A stretch of 48,070 nt of DNA from Enterococcus gallinarum NBRC 100675 (GTDB lineage Bacteria > Bacillota > Bacilli > Lactobacillales > Enterococcaceae), in NCBI RefSeq assembly GCF_001544275.1, contig NZ_BCQE01000029.1:1-48070 (forward strand), given 5' to 3'. Below the pieces are notes generated by a model that did not search any database, was not told the origin of the DNA, and was given only the letters and a program-made list of their open reading frames with translations. Made by a program: the position numbers and the translations under genes. Each line of letters begins with the position of its first letter. Positions within the stretch are counted from its first letter, which is position 1. Of the stretch, positions 24,505-33,481 are shown piece after piece.

Positions 24505-25416
24505 ATGAAAAAACTGGGATTCTTAATTTTAGCAACAGGACTATTACTAGCTGGCTGTGGAAATAGCGGATCAAATGCTGCTGATAGCGGTCAAGCATCA
24601 AATGAATCAAGTGCTTCAGGAGCAGCGTCTGGAAATGTAGAAATTTTGGCTGTTGGATCAACTGCACTACAACCATTAGTTCAAGCTGCACAAGAAAGTT
24701 TCACCTCTGAAAATCCAAACTATATGATTACTGTTCAAGGCGGCGGTAGCGGCACAGGACTGAGCCAAGTAGAAGCTGGTGCTGTAACAATCGGTAATTC
24801 TGATGTTTTTGCTGAAGAAAAAGACGGAGTAGATGCTAGCAAATTGGTAGACCATAAAGTCGCCGTAGTTGGAATGGCTCCTGTAGTGAATAAAGAAGTT
24901 GGTGTTAAAGATATCAGCAAACAGGACTTGATTGATATCTTCACTGGTAAAACCAAAAATTGGTCTGAACTTGGTGGAAAAGACCAAGAGATCGCAGTGA
25001 TCAACCGTGCCTCTGGTAGTGGTACACGAGCAACATTTGAAAAATGGGGACTTGACGGGGCCGAAACAATTCAAACCCAAGAACAAGACTCTTCTGGTAC
25101 GGTTCGCAAAATCGTTGCAGAAACACCAGGAGCAATCAGCTATCTTGCTCTATCTTATCTGGATGATTCTTTACAAGCATTAACGATTGACGGTGTTGAA
25201 GCTACTCCAGAAAATATTGCTACAAATGACTGGAAAATTTGGTCTTACGAGCATATGTATACAAATGGCGAACCAGATGCAAACGTCAAAACATTTCTTG
25301 ATTACATGTTGAGTGACGATATTCAACAAGGTGTGGTGAAAGAATTAGGATACTTACCAATCACAGAAATGAAAGTTGAACGTAGTGTTGAAGGGGAAGT
25401 TACGAATATAAACTAA
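24505..25416 (+). CDS. pstS: Phosphate-binding lipoprotein PstS
   Basis: The extracellular substrate-binding protein of the high-affinity phosphate ABC transporter, 303 residues. The lipoprotein signal ends at the lipobox LLLAGC, so it is tethered by the Cys near residue 21, followed by a Ser/Ala/Gly-rich linker. Phosphate-contact segments are VGSTALQP, QGGGSGTGLSQ, IGNSDVF and the RASGSGTRATFEKW loop. AAAGGAG lies before the ATG. No pstC, pstA or pstB follows; a terminator and the convergent phoR come next, so the permease must lie elsewhere. The Pho-box array indicates PhoP control. Confidence 0.95.
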   Translation: MKKLGFLILATGLLLAGCGNSGSNAADSGQASNESSASGAASGNVEILAVGSTALQPLVQAAQESFTSENPNYMITVQGGGSGTGLSQVEAGAVTIGNSDVFAEEKDGVDASKLVDHKVAVVGMAPVVNKEVGVKDISKQDLIDIFTGKTKNWSELGGKDQEIAVINRASGSGTRATFEKWGLDGAETIQTQEQDSSGTVRKIVAETPGAISYLALSYLDDSLQALTIDGVEATPENIATNDWKIWSYEHMYTNGEPDANVKTFLDYMLSDDIQQGVVKELGYLPITEMKVERSVEGEVTNIN

Positions 25417-25468
25417 GCTGACTGATAACAGAAGTTGGCTCGTTTAATAAAAAAGACTGTAAACTAAA

Positions 25469-25514
25469 AAATCCAGGACTTGCGTATAGATTACGCAGGT
25501 CCTGAATTTTTTTT
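25469..25514. terminator. Bidirectional terminator embedded in the 3' end of phoR
   Basis: CAGGAC-T-TGCGTA pairs with TACGCA-GGTCCTG around TAGAT, and T/A runs lie on both sides. The right arm encodes the last codons and stop of phoR, so the signal is part of that gene. Confidence 0.8.
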
Positions 25515-27233
25515 GGTCTCAAGAGGAAGTGTGATCGTAAATGTTGAGCCAGCCCCTGGGAAACTGTCAACTGTGATAGTGCCGCCTAACAGTTTCGTAT
25601 AATCTTTAACGATGGCTAGTCCTAAGCCGGTTCCTCCTGAATTACGCGTACGAGCTTTATCTACGCGATAAAAACGTTCAAAGATCCGAACTTGATCTTC
25701 TCGATCTATACCGATCCCTTGGTCACGAACTGAAAGCTGTAATTGTTTTGCTCGATACGAATAGTCAACTTGGATGGCTCCTTGTGATTTGGAATAATTG
25801 ACTGCATTTTCAATCAAATTTTTTAAGATTGGTTGCAGTAACTCTCTTTTTGAGATGAAAATCAACTCTTCGGGACCATTGATGATAAAGGACAACTGTT
25901 TTTCTCGTGCAATTGGTTCATAGGAGCGGATGATTTGCTCGATCAATGCTCGAAGGTTGATTTCTTGCGCGGTGTAATCAAATGAATGACTATCTTTGGA
26001 TAGGAGAATAATCTCTTGAATCAAATTCTCTAGACGATAGGCATCTTTTTGAATGATTTTAAGGAACGAAACCAATGTTTCCCGATCTTCTAAGGCACCA
26101 TCCAATAATGTTTCCGTAAAACCAATCAAAGAAGTGACTGGCGTTTTCAATTCATGAGAAACATTACCGACGAAATCTTTTTGCATTTTTTCTAATTGAC
26201 GCACCCGAGTCAGATCATAAGAGATCCCTAACAACTCATTTTCATTAAAGAGACGCAATGTCACGTCAAGAACTCGCGGATGATCATCACTTAAAGCAAT
26301 TTCTTCTTGTAAAGAAGGGGTCTGCTCGTTCATGTGATAAATTAATTGAATCAACTGTGTATCATGAATCACTTCAGTGAATGGCTGTGGCAACTTAGGC
26401 AACGCTTTGATCCCTAATTGCTCTTGCATGGTAGGGTTTAGCAATAATAATCGGTCTTCCTGATCAATGATAAAAACCCCAATCATCAGTTCATTCAACA
26501 GGCCATACAATTGTTGTTCAGAAGCGGCATAAGCTTGATAGGTTCGACTCATTTGTTCACTCAATTGATTGATCGTCTGGTATAAGTCATCATGCTCAGG
26601 TGTTTCTTGCATAATGATCGCCTGTTGATCAGGAGAAGAAATCATTTTTTTTAGAACAGGCAAAATAGTCTGCACAGGACGATTTCTTTGACGTAACGCA
26701 TGAAACGTCAGAAAGCTGACAAATAAACAAAATAGGAGATAAACGAAAAAGATCGAACGCTGAATGGTTTGGCTTTTAGCAAAAAAAGGTGCCGTTGGTT
26801 CAGCGATCCGCAAAATCTGCTGCAAGTTGCCATCTTCTTTGACAGGGATCGCAACATACAGCAGTTCTTCATTCAATGTATCACTTTTTCGCAAAGACTG
26901 GCCCAGATTACTACCTTTTAAGACTGCCTGCACTTCAGGCCGGTTGGCTCGGCTTTCTTTTAAGGACGAATCGTAAGTATCGTAGATGATTCGCCCATCC
27001 TTGTCCAATAAAGTGATCCGACTGGAACTATCCTGTACATAGGCATCAGCAAATTGTTGCAATGTCGCTGGTTGATTATCAGAAAGGTTCAAGAAAATCG
27101 CCGCTTTTTCTTCCAAGAAGTCTACTTGTTGGGCAATCACTTGCTGACGATAGAAGCTGCTAAGAAACTGCCAGCAGATGATAAATAGCGCGGCTAATAG
27201 CAGACTCCATAGGCCATAGCCAAAGCGTTTCAT
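25491..27233 (-). CDS. phoR: Sensor histidine kinase PhoR (PnpS)
   Basis: A 580-residue membrane kinase paired with PhoP. Membrane segments lie at about 8-28 and 162-185, enclosing an extracellular sensor domain. HAMP/PAS-like regions follow. The dimerisation box is DFVGNVSHELKTPVTSLIGF with phospho-acceptor His360. The ATPase domain shows the N box (LIENAVNYS), DQGIGI and GGTGLGLAIV. Its ATG overlaps the phoP stop by four bases (ATGA), so translation is coupled. In this family signalling follows phosphate starvation sensed with the Pst system, and pstS lies next door. Confidence 0.93.
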   Translation of the reverse strand: MKRFGYGLWSLLLAALFIICWQFLSSFYRQQVIAQQVDFLEEKAAIFLNLSDNQPATLQQFADAYVQDSSSRITLLDKDGRIIYDTYDSSLKESRANRPEVQAVLKGSNLGQSLRKSDTLNEELLYVAIPVKEDGNLQQILRIAEPTAPFFAKSQTIQRSIFFVYLLFCLFVSFLTFHALRQRNRPVQTILPVLKKMISSPDQQAIIMQETPEHDDLYQTINQLSEQMSRTYQAYAASEQQLYGLLNELMIGVFIIDQEDRLLLLNPTMQEQLGIKALPKLPQPFTEVIHDTQLIQLIYHMNEQTPSLQEEIALSDDHPRVLDVTLRLFNENELLGISYDLTRVRQLEKMQKDFVGNVSHELKTPVTSLIGFTETLLDGALEDRETLVSFLKIIQKDAYRLENLIQEIILLSKDSHSFDYTAQEINLRALIEQIIRSYEPIAREKQLSFIINGPEELIFISKRELLQPILKNLIENAVNYSKSQGAIQVDYSYRAKQLQLSVRDQGIGIDREDQVRIFERFYRVDKARTRNSGGTGLGLAIVKDYTKLLGGTITVDSFPGAGSTFTITLPLETKKNSGPA

Positions 27234-27937
27234 GAATGAGGCTCCTGAAATTTATAGCCAAATCCGCGAACTGTCACTAAATACTCGGGATGTTTCGGGT
27301 CACGTTCCAGCTTTTCGCGTAAATGACTGATATGCACATCAACGATTCGGCTTTGGCCATCAAAGTCAAAATTCCAAATGCGATTCAGCAGCGTATCGCG
27401 GTCGATCACACGGCCTTTCCGTTTCATGAAGTATACTAGCAGTTCAAACTCTTTTGGAGTCAGAAAAATCTTTTCTCCCTTGACGCTTACTTGGTAATTG
27501 GTCAAGTCTGCTAAAATGTCGCCGATCTGCAACATTTCTGCTGGCTGATCCGAAAGATCTGCAGTGCCTCGTGGTTCCAACCGTCTAAAGATTGCTTTCA
27601 TCCGAGCGAGCACTTCTCTAGGGCTAAAGGGCTTGGTCAAATAATCATCTGCTCCGATTTCAAGCCCAAGAATCCGATCAATCGGATCATCTTTAGCGGT
27701 TAAAACTAAAATAGGGGTCTCGATTTTTTCTTGTCGTAGTTTCTTGGTGATTTCGATACCGTCCATTTGCGGCAACATCACATCTAAGATAATGAAGTCA
27801 AAATCTTCAGATAGTGCCAGATCATACCCCATTTTACCGTCGACAGCCGAAACGACTTGGTATCCTTCTTTTTCTAAATTGAATGTAAGTAAAGTAACGA
27901 TAGATGGTTCATCATCTACCACGAGAATTTTTTTCAT
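27230..27937 (-). CDS. phoP: Response regulator PhoP (OmpR family)
   Basis: About 235 residues. The receiver domain has acidic DDE near residue 8, phospho-acceptor Asp52 in FIILDVMLPQMDG, Thr in VLTAKDD and Lys in YLTKPFSP. The C-terminal winged helix has LTPKEFELLVYFMKRKGRVIDRDTLLNRIW and ends VTVRGFGYKF. The frame reaches 27970, but AAAGGAG lies 6 bases before the ATG at 27937. The reverse promoter is an extended -10, TGC TAAAAT (27995-27990). It is predicted to bind the pstS Pho boxes. Confidence 0.93.
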   Translation of the reverse strand: MKKILVVDDEPSIVTLLTFNLEKEGYQVVSAVDGKMGYDLALSEDFDFIILDVMLPQMDGIEITKKLRQEKIETPILVLTAKDDPIDRILGLEIGADDYLTKPFSPREVLARMKAIFRRLEPRGTADLSDQPAEMLQIGDILADLTNYQVSVKGEKIFLTPKEFELLVYFMKRKGRVIDRDTLLNRIWNFDFDGQSRIVDVHISHLREKLERDPKHPEYLVTVRGFGYKFQEPHS

Positions 27938-28036
27938 CATGAACTCCTTTCTTAACAAAGGAACAATCATTTTACGTTGTTCTAGCTATATTTTAGCATG
28001 AATAAAGAATTGGTACTATTGTCTACCACAAATAAA

Positions 28037-28045
28037 TGCTATAAT
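28037..28045 (+). promoter_or_regulatory. Extended -10 promoter of the DUF523 gene
   Basis: TGC followed by TATAAT (28040-28045); TTGTC lies 16-17 bases upstream. It is divergent from phoP. Confidence 0.55.
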
Positions 28046-28080
28046 AAAGGACGATTTGAGAAGAAAGCTGAGGGTGTTCG

Positions 28081-28554
28081 ATGATTGGAATCAGTGCATG
28101 TTTAGGTGGGGTCATGTGCCGCTATGACGGGCAGCATCAAGCAGTTGCTCAACTGATTGAACTCGTTCAAACTGGTCAAGCAGTGATGGTCTGTCCAGAA
28201 GTCCTTGGCGGATTGCCAATTCCTCGTGAACCAGCAGAAATTGTTGGTGGGGACGGTAGAGATGTTTGGTCACAAAAAGCCAAAGTCATTACTGTCACTG
28301 GAGAAGATGTCTCAGAACAATTTATGATCGGCGCAAAGCTTGCCTATCAAAAATTGCGCGATCTTGGGATCACGCAACTGATCTTAAAAGAAAAAAGTCC
28401 TTCTTGCGGCAGTCGGATTGTTTACGACGGCAATTTTTCAGGAGTCAAAAAAGAAGGTGTTGGTGTCGCCAGTGCTTATTTTCAACAACAAGGAATGACC
28501 GTGCTGTCGGATGTCGACTGGCTTGCTGAGCAGGAGGAAAATAATGGAGATTGA
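28081..28554 (+). CDS. DUF523 family protein (YbbK-like)
   Basis: A 157-residue DUF523 protein. The conserved cysteines are in [32 protein letters not shown] and [16 protein letters not shown], a pattern consistent with a metal or Fe-S site, although no function is established. It overlaps the following ylxM by 11 bases, so the two are translated from one message. Its link to the SRP genes is positional only. Confidence 0.9.
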   Translation: MIGISACLGGVMCRYDGQHQAVAQLIELVQTGQAVMVCPEVLGGLPIPREPAEIVGGDGRDVWSQKAKVITVTGEDVSEQFMIGAKLAYQKLRDLGITQLILKEKSPSCGSRIVYDGNFSGVKKEGVGVASAYFQQQGMTVLSDVDWLAEQEENNGD

Positions 28555-28882
28555 AAAAACCAATCGAATGAACGCGTTGTTTGAATTTTATTCTACACTG
28601 TTAACTGAGAAGCAGATGAATTATATGGAATTGTATTATGCAGATGACTTCTCATTAGGTGAGATTGCAGAAGAATACCATGTAAGTCGGCAAGCCGTGT
28701 ATGATAATATCAAACGAACGGAAAAAATTCTTGAAGACTATGAAAAAAAACTACACATGTTTTCGGATTATATGATGCGGGAAGACTTGTTGGAGCAATT
28801 ATCTGAGTACACCAAGACGCACTATCCCAAAGATGAGACATTGCGCTCGTTGATCGAAGAGATCCAAGAAATCGAAGAATAA
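28544..28882 (+). CDS. ylxM: YlxM-family helix-turn-helix protein
   Basis: A 112-residue sigma-70 region-4-like HTH protein of the UPF0122/YlxM family, which sits upstream of ffh in many Firmicutes and is thought to modulate the signal recognition particle. The HTH is [39 protein letters not shown]. The start at 28544 is chosen because GGAGG lies 6-7 bases upstream inside DUF523; the frame itself opens at 28511. ffh starts 15 bases after its stop. Confidence 0.94.
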   Translation: MEIEKTNRMNALFEFYSTLLTEKQMNYMELYYADDFSLGEIAEEYHVSRQAVYDNIKRTEKILEDYEKKLHMFSDYMMREDLLEQLSEYTKTHYPKDETLRSLIEEIQEIEE

Positions 28883-28897
28883 AGGAATGAAAAAAAG

Positions 28898-30316
28898 ATG
28901 GCATTTGAAAGTTTAACAGAACGCCTACAGCAGGCGATGAGCAAACTGCGTAAGAAAGGGAAAGTTTCTGAAGCAGATGTAAAAGAAATGATGCGGGAGA
29001 TTCGTTTGGCTTTATTAGAAGCCGACGTTAATTTACAAGTAGTCAAGGAATTTACCAAAAATGTTCGTGAACGTGCAGTTGGAGCAGAAGTCTTAGACAG
29101 CTTATCTCCCGCGCAACAAATCGTCAAGATCGTTGATGAGGAACTGACCAAAACATTAGGTTCAGAAACAGTTGGTATTGAGAAATCACCAAAAATCCCG
29201 ACTGTTATTATGATGGCTGGTCTGCAAGGGGCCGGTAAAACGACATTTGCTGGGAAATTAGCCAACCATTTGATCAAGACAGAAAATGCGCGGCCTTTGA
29301 TGATCGCAGGAGACGTGTACCGTCCAGCAGCGATCGATCAGCTGAAAGTTTTAGGCCAACAATTAGATGTACCAGTTTTTGATATGGGAACCGATGTCAG
29401 TCCTGTTGAGATCGTTCGTCAAGGGATGGCATTGGCAAGAGAAAAGAAAAATGATTATGTCCTAATCGATACTGCCGGTCGTTTACACATCGATGAAACA
29501 TTGATGGATGAATTGAAGCAGATCAAAGAGTTGGCACAGCCGAATGAAATCCTCTTAGTCGTTGATGCGATGACTGGACAAGATGCTGTGAATGTCGCCG
29601 ACAGCTTCAATCAACAATTAGGTATCACTGGGGTCGTTATTACGAAACTAGACGGGGATACTCGTGGTGGTGCTGCGCTTTCCATTCGACAAGTGACTGG
29701 TGCGCCAATCAAATTTACCGGTACTGGGGAAAAACTGACAGACTTAGAAGTCTTTCACCCGGATCGGATGTCCAGCCGTATTTTAGGTATGGGAGACATG
29801 TTGACGCTGATCGAAAAAGCCCAACAAGATTACGACGAGAAAAAAGCAGAAGAATTAGCGCAAAAAATGAAAGAAAATTCCTTCGACTTCAATGACTTTG
29901 TTGAGCAGATCGACCAAGTGATGGGCATGGGACCTATCGAAGATCTTTTGAAGATGATTCCAGGAATGAGTCAAATGCCAGGTATCGAAAACGTCAAAGT
30001 CGATCCGAAACAAATCGCGCGTCAGAAAGCGATGGTCTATTCAATGACGCCTGCAGAACGGGAAAATCCTGATTTGTTGAATCCAAGTCGTCGTCGTCGG
30101 ATCGCAGCGGGGTCTGGAAATAGCGTGGTCGAAGTCAATCGGATGATTAAACAATTCAAAGAATCCCGGAAAATGATGCAACAAATGACCAAAGGGAATA
30201 TGAATATCCCGGGTATGGATCAAATGTTTGGCGGCGGTGTTAAAGGAAAATTAGGTAAAATGGCCATGAACCGAATGGTCAAAAAACAAAAGAAGAAAAA
30301 GAAAAAACGTAAATAA
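28898..30316 (+). CDS. ffh: Signal recognition particle GTPase Ffh
   Basis: A 472-residue SRP54 homologue that binds 4.5S/scRNA and signal peptides and docks with FtsY for membrane targeting. It has the N-terminal four-helix bundle, then the GTPase domain with GLQGAGKTTFAGKLA (G1), DTAGRL (G3), TKLDGDTRGGAA (G4) and GTGEKL. The Met-rich M domain (MGMGPIEDLLKMIPGMSQMPG ... MMQQMTKG) follows. It ends in a Lys-rich tail. It is downstream of ylxM in one operon, and a large structured terminator follows. Confidence 0.97.
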   Translation: MAFESLTERLQQAMSKLRKKGKVSEADVKEMMREIRLALLEADVNLQVVKEFTKNVRERAVGAEVLDSLSPAQQIVKIVDEELTKTLGSETVGIEKSPKIPTVIMMAGLQGAGKTTFAGKLANHLIKTENARPLMIAGDVYRPAAIDQLKVLGQQLDVPVFDMGTDVSPVEIVRQGMALAREKKNDYVLIDTAGRLHIDETLMDELKQIKELAQPNEILLVVDAMTGQDAVNVADSFNQQLGITGVVITKLDGDTRGGAALSIRQVTGAPIKFTGTGEKLTDLEVFHPDRMSSRILGMGDMLTLIEKAQQDYDEKKAEELAQKMKENSFDFNDFVEQIDQVMGMGPIEDLLKMIPGMSQMPGIENVKVDPKQIARQKAMVYSMTPAERENPDLLNPSRRRRIAAGSGNSVVEVNRMIKQFKESRKMMQQMTKGNMNIPGMDQMFGGGVKGKLGKMAMNRMVKKQKKKKKKRK

Positions 30317-30331
30317 TTAACTGAAATAAGC

Positions 30332-30430
30332 AAGCAGCCGTTATGCTGATCACCATGAAAAGTATCGAAAGGATCCCAGGATCATTTCTGATACTAGAAG
30401 ATGGTTTGGTCGACAACGGTTGCTTTTTTC
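30332..30430 (+). terminator. Large branched terminator after ffh
   Basis: AAGCAGCCGTT at 30332-30342 pairs with AACGGTTGCTT at 30415-30425 (one G-T pair), followed by TTTT. Nested inside are ACCAT/ATGGT (30352/30401), AGTATC/GATACT (30361/30390) and a GATC-CCAG-GATC tip. The stack of stems makes a long rod rather than a simple hairpin. Confidence 0.65.
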
Positions 30431-30670
30431 GTTTGTAGTCTTCTGTTCGTCAGTTACTTGTTTGGGAAAGGAATACTTATCAGTTGGATCGATAGCTGAA
30501 ACGTAATATAGCGACCTTTGAACATGTATCGGCTGAGCGAGGATAGATTGTTTAACTAGCTGATCCAGTAGATTCATTAAGTACTTGAACGCGTTGCAAG
30601 GCAAAATATTCGTGCTTTAGCCGGATAGATGCTACTATTTATTTATAGTAATTGAAAGGAGCAAGTTACG
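30431..30670. other. Non-coding region before csbD
   Basis: No ORF or clear hairpin. A weak promoter candidate is TACTAT near 30633. GAAAGGAG at the end is the csbD ribosome site. Confidence 0.4.
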
Positions 30671-30874
30671 ATGACAAACAAAGATCGAGTTGAAGGTAAA
30701 ATTACTGAAACAAAAGGGAAAGTTACGGGCGATGACTCCGAAGAATTAAAAGGGAAAACCCAAAACGAGTACGGTAAAGTGAAAGACAAAGTAGAAGACT
30801 TTGCAGATGACGTTTCTCGCAAAGTGAATAATTTCTTTGATAAGCATGACGATAAAGACAAGCCTAACCGCTAA
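30671..30874 (+). CDS. CsbD-family stress protein
   Basis: A 67-residue, highly charged hydrophilic protein with the CsbD pattern: DRVEGKITETKGKVTGDDSEELKGKTQNEYGKVKDKV. In Bacillus CsbD belongs to the general stress regulon; the molecular role is unknown. AAAGGAG lies before the ATG, and the gene has a strong terminator of its own. It is the first gene of the segment inserted between ffh and rpsP. Confidence 0.92.
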   Translation: MTNKDRVEGKITETKGKVTGDDSEELKGKTQNEYGKVKDKVEDFADDVSRKVNNFFDKHDDKDKPNR

Positions 30875-30882
30875 TTTAACTG

Positions 30883-30919
30883 AAACAACCGTTAACGAAA
30901 TCGTTAACGGTTGTTTTTT
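30883..30919 (+). terminator. Terminator of the csbD-like gene
   Basis: AAACAACCGTTAACG pairs with CGTTAACGGTTGTTT around AAAT, followed by a T-run. A textbook hairpin. Confidence 0.92.
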
Positions 30920-30950
30920 TCTTTTAAAAAGGAAGACTGTCAAAGAAGAG

Positions 30951-32108
30951 CTAGTTGACAGACCGGTTATTCATAAAGCGACGAGCATGCCACCATTTTT
31001 TGATTGCTTTCGGATAAACCAATAGGAAGCTGACTACAAGACAGACCACTAAGTAAATACAAATCGAAACGATGGTTCTCATTTGAGAGAAGTCATCGTA
31101 ATAGAGTTGGACCAGCATCCAATTCATATTGATCAAGTAGAACCAAGTACCAATGGCCATCACTATAAAGACTGGCAAGCGAAAGGCGGGAACCGTCAGA
31201 TAGTCGCCATCATTTTCTAAGGAGATGCGAGCGAACACTTCTTGAGCAGCTGCAATCAATACGAAAGACAGAAACAGCGTGGCAAGGATTGCCCACCAAT
31301 TGACTGGTAAGCCATTGGGCCAGTCATTCCAAAGATTGTTCAATACTAAGTGACCCCCTTTTCCATAGAAGAAAAAGCTCAGAAATTCTTGCAGATTATA
31401 GTAAAAACTGTAAAAACCGCTCATCAAGAAAAAAATCAAAACGATCGTTAATGGACCGAAAAAGAGATTGCCTAAAAGAACTCCTAAAAAGCACCCGATG
31501 GCTGTCACTGCCAAATTTCCCACAAACGTACCAACACCAGATGCGAATAGGTCTGATAACGGAATTTGGAAATATTCGGAGGGAATCATCAAGTAGCGAA
31601 TGCAAATATTGCTCAAAATACCAATGATTAAAGCGAAACTGACCGGTGCAAATAAGAAAACAGCTTTTTGACGGAAAATCTGTCGTTTTTTAAAGGGCAA
31701 TGAGAATAAAAAACGATTGAAATTTGTCTTTTGATCAATGAAAAAACTAAGAAAACCAAAAACAAACAATAATGGAAGAATAAAAAAAGCACCTGAGATA
31801 TTGAAATTAGCAATATACGTATCCTGTCCATCACTTTCTGGTACCGGCCTATTATAAATGAGCAAGTTTTCATCCTTGTATTCATCGATCGATGAGTAAT
31901 AGACTGGTTTTTCTCCGTTATAGTCCTTAATATAGTAATCAGGATGCTCTTGGAAATCTTTCTTGAATTCTTCTGAATCAAAATAGGTTTTCTGATTGTG
32001 CCAAGAACGTTGGGTATCCCAGCCCATTCCTGCATAAATCAAAACCAAGACTAGACAAAAGCCAAGCAACAGTTTGCCATATCGTTGACGATAAATTTGT
32101 TTTAACAT
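30951..32108 (-). CDS. ABC transporter permease (ABC-2 like)
   Basis: A 385-residue membrane protein, the permease partner of the ATPase encoded immediately upstream on this strand. It has an N-terminal membrane segment (GKLLLGFCLVLVLIYAGMGW), an extracellular part of about 80 residues, and then about six further segments. The gap to the ATPase gene is 12 bases. The GntR-ATPase-permease order resembles the YtrABCDEF/BcrR-type systems induced by cell-wall antibiotics, so export or envelope stress is the best guess. The substrate is not known. Confidence 0.85.
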   Translation of the reverse strand: MLKQIYRQRYGKLLLGFCLVLVLIYAGMGWDTQRSWHNQKTYFDSEEFKKDFQEHPDYYIKDYNGEKPVYYSSIDEYKDENLLIYNRPVPESDGQDTYIANFNISGAFFILPLLFVFGFLSFFIDQKTNFNRFLFSLPFKKRQIFRQKAVFLFAPVSFALIIGILSNICIRYLMIPSEYFQIPLSDLFASGVGTFVGNLAVTAIGCFLGVLLGNLFFGPLTIVLIFFLMSGFYSFYYNLQEFLSFFFYGKGGHLVLNNLWNDWPNGLPVNWWAILATLFLSFVLIAAAQEVFARISLENDGDYLTVPAFRLPVFIVMAIGTWFYLINMNWMLVQLYYDDFSQMRTIVSICIYLVVCLVVSFLLVYPKAIKKWWHARRFMNNRSVN

Positions 32109-32120
32109 TTTCTTTCACCT

Positions 32121-33002
32121 CTAACCTTTCAACAAGGATTCTTGACTCAAATTGGCTTCAAATAAATCTTCCAAGGTCAATGGGAGTTCTTCAAAGAGCA
32201 ACGGCTCTAATTGCCGGATCTGTTCTTCTAATGCTGCATCGTATTCTTCGAACAAAGCAACAATCACGCGTCCTTGACGATTGATCAATTTCGAATGCTG
32301 TTTGATCAGTGGCGGTACCTGTTTCCCACGAAAGACGAATTGAATTTTACGGGCATTTTCTCGCATCGTTTCTAACCGATAATCTTTAGCGATTGTTCTT
32401 CCTTTGATTAAAAGGGCTCGGTCGATAATGTTCTCAAGCTCATTTAGATTATGAGAAGCGATGATGGCTGTGCGATTAGATTCACTCAAGTTTTCTAACA
32501 AAAGGCCAATGACCTTTTTGCGTACAATAATATCTAAACCGTCAAAAGGTTCGTCTAATAGCAAGTAATCGGCATTTGAAGCAATGGCTAAGATCATTTT
32601 ATACAATCCTTGCATGCCTTTAGACATTCGGCGATACGAATGGCCAAGCGGCAATCCATTGCTCTGCATCAGCTCAAGATAAAGGTCTTGATTAAAGTGG
32701 GAATAAGCGAGACGATAAAAGGCATTGATTTTTTTCAATGAATACGCCGCTAAAAAGTTCTCTTTTTCATCGATATAAAATAAGTTTTCCTTTAGTTGTG
32801 GCTTCTGAGCCAATGATTGACCATCAATCATGATTTCGCCGCCGTCTAAAGCATACTGTCCTGAGAGTGTACGGAAAAGCGTGGTTTTTCCAGAGCCGTT
32901 GCGCCCAATCAAACCGACGATTTCATTTTTGCGCAATGAAAATGTAACATCTTCTAGAATAGTAGTCCCTTCAATTTTCTTTGTAACGCCTTCTAGGTTC
33001 AT
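32121..33002 (-). CDS. ABC transporter ATP-binding protein
   Basis: A 293-residue ATPase with Walker A GLIGRNGSGKTTLFRTL, Walker B YLLLDEPFDGLD and the switch His in IIASHNLNELENII. The signature is degenerate (RRMSKGMQG instead of LSGGQ), as is common in YtrB-like exporters. The last 80 residues form an accessory domain. The start overlaps the stop of the GntR gene by four bases (ATGA), so it is translationally coupled and under the same autoregulated promoter. Confidence 0.93.
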   Translation of the reverse strand: MNLEGVTKKIEGTTILEDVTFSLRKNEIVGLIGRNGSGKTTLFRTLSGQYALDGGEIMIDGQSLAQKPQLKENLFYIDEKENFLAAYSLKKINAFYRLAYSHFNQDLYLELMQSNGLPLGHSYRRMSKGMQGLYKMILAIASNADYLLLDEPFDGLDIIVRKKVIGLLLENLSESNRTAIIASHNLNELENIIDRALLIKGRTIAKDYRLETMRENARKIQFVFRGKQVPPLIKQHSKLINRQGRVIVALFEEYDAALEEQIRQLEPLLFEELPLTLEDLFEANLSQESLLKG

Positions 33003-33385
33003 TTATCGATCCCTCCCAGTTCTTCTTCAAAAGCAGTGACCCAAGCAGTGATTTCTTGGATGCTGATCTGCAAATGTCCTGCCTCGATCACTAATTCTTT
33101 CAATCGTTCTTTTAATTGTTGGATGCGCCGCTCGTCGCGTGGAACACTGTCCAGTGCTTTGACAAACGTTCCTTTGCCTTTGATGGTGATCAAGACCTGC
33201 TCATTTTCTAATACTTTGTAGGCCTTGCTGACGGTATTTGGGTTCATCAACAAGCGTTTGGCCATCTCACGAACCGAAGGAATTTGATCACCCGGTCTCA
33301 AAACACCATGCAAGATGTCTTCTTTAATGCTCAATATCAGCTGCTCGTAATAAGGTTTGCTGCTTGTCTTGTTGATCATGACCAT
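32999..33385 (-). CDS. GntR-family regulator, YtrA subfamily
   Basis: A 128-residue protein that is almost only the GntR winged helix (PYYEQLILSIKEDILHGVLRPGDQIPSVREMAKRLLMNPNTVSKAYKVLE), plus a short helical tail that dimerises YtrA-type regulators. The frame reaches 33403, but AAAGGGG lies 8 bases before the ATG at 33385. It is first in an operon with the ABC genes. A perfect inverted repeat covers its -10, so it almost certainly represses its own operon; the inducing signal is unknown. Confidence 0.92.
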   Translation of the reverse strand: MVMINKTSSKPYYEQLILSIKEDILHGVLRPGDQIPSVREMAKRLLMNPNTVSKAYKVLENEQVLITIKGKGTFVKALDSVPRDERRIQQLKERLKELVIEAGHLQISIQEITAWVTAFEEELGGIDK

Positions 33386-33407
33386 GTACTCAGCCCCTTT
33401 CATTTAT

Positions 33408-33443
33408 GTGTACTAGTATACGTAGTACACTATCAAAAGTAAA
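33408..33443 (-). promoter_or_regulatory. GntR-ABC promoter and operator
   Basis: On the reverse strand TTTACT (33443-33438) and TATACT (33420-33415) are 17 bases apart. GTGTACTA-N7-TAGTACAC at 33408-33430 is a perfect 8-base inverted repeat that contains the -10, the pattern and spacing expected for a YtrA-type operator. Confidence 0.75.
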
Positions 33444-33481
33444 GAACTTTTGCTAAAATAAGACAAAAAGGAGGAGTGACT

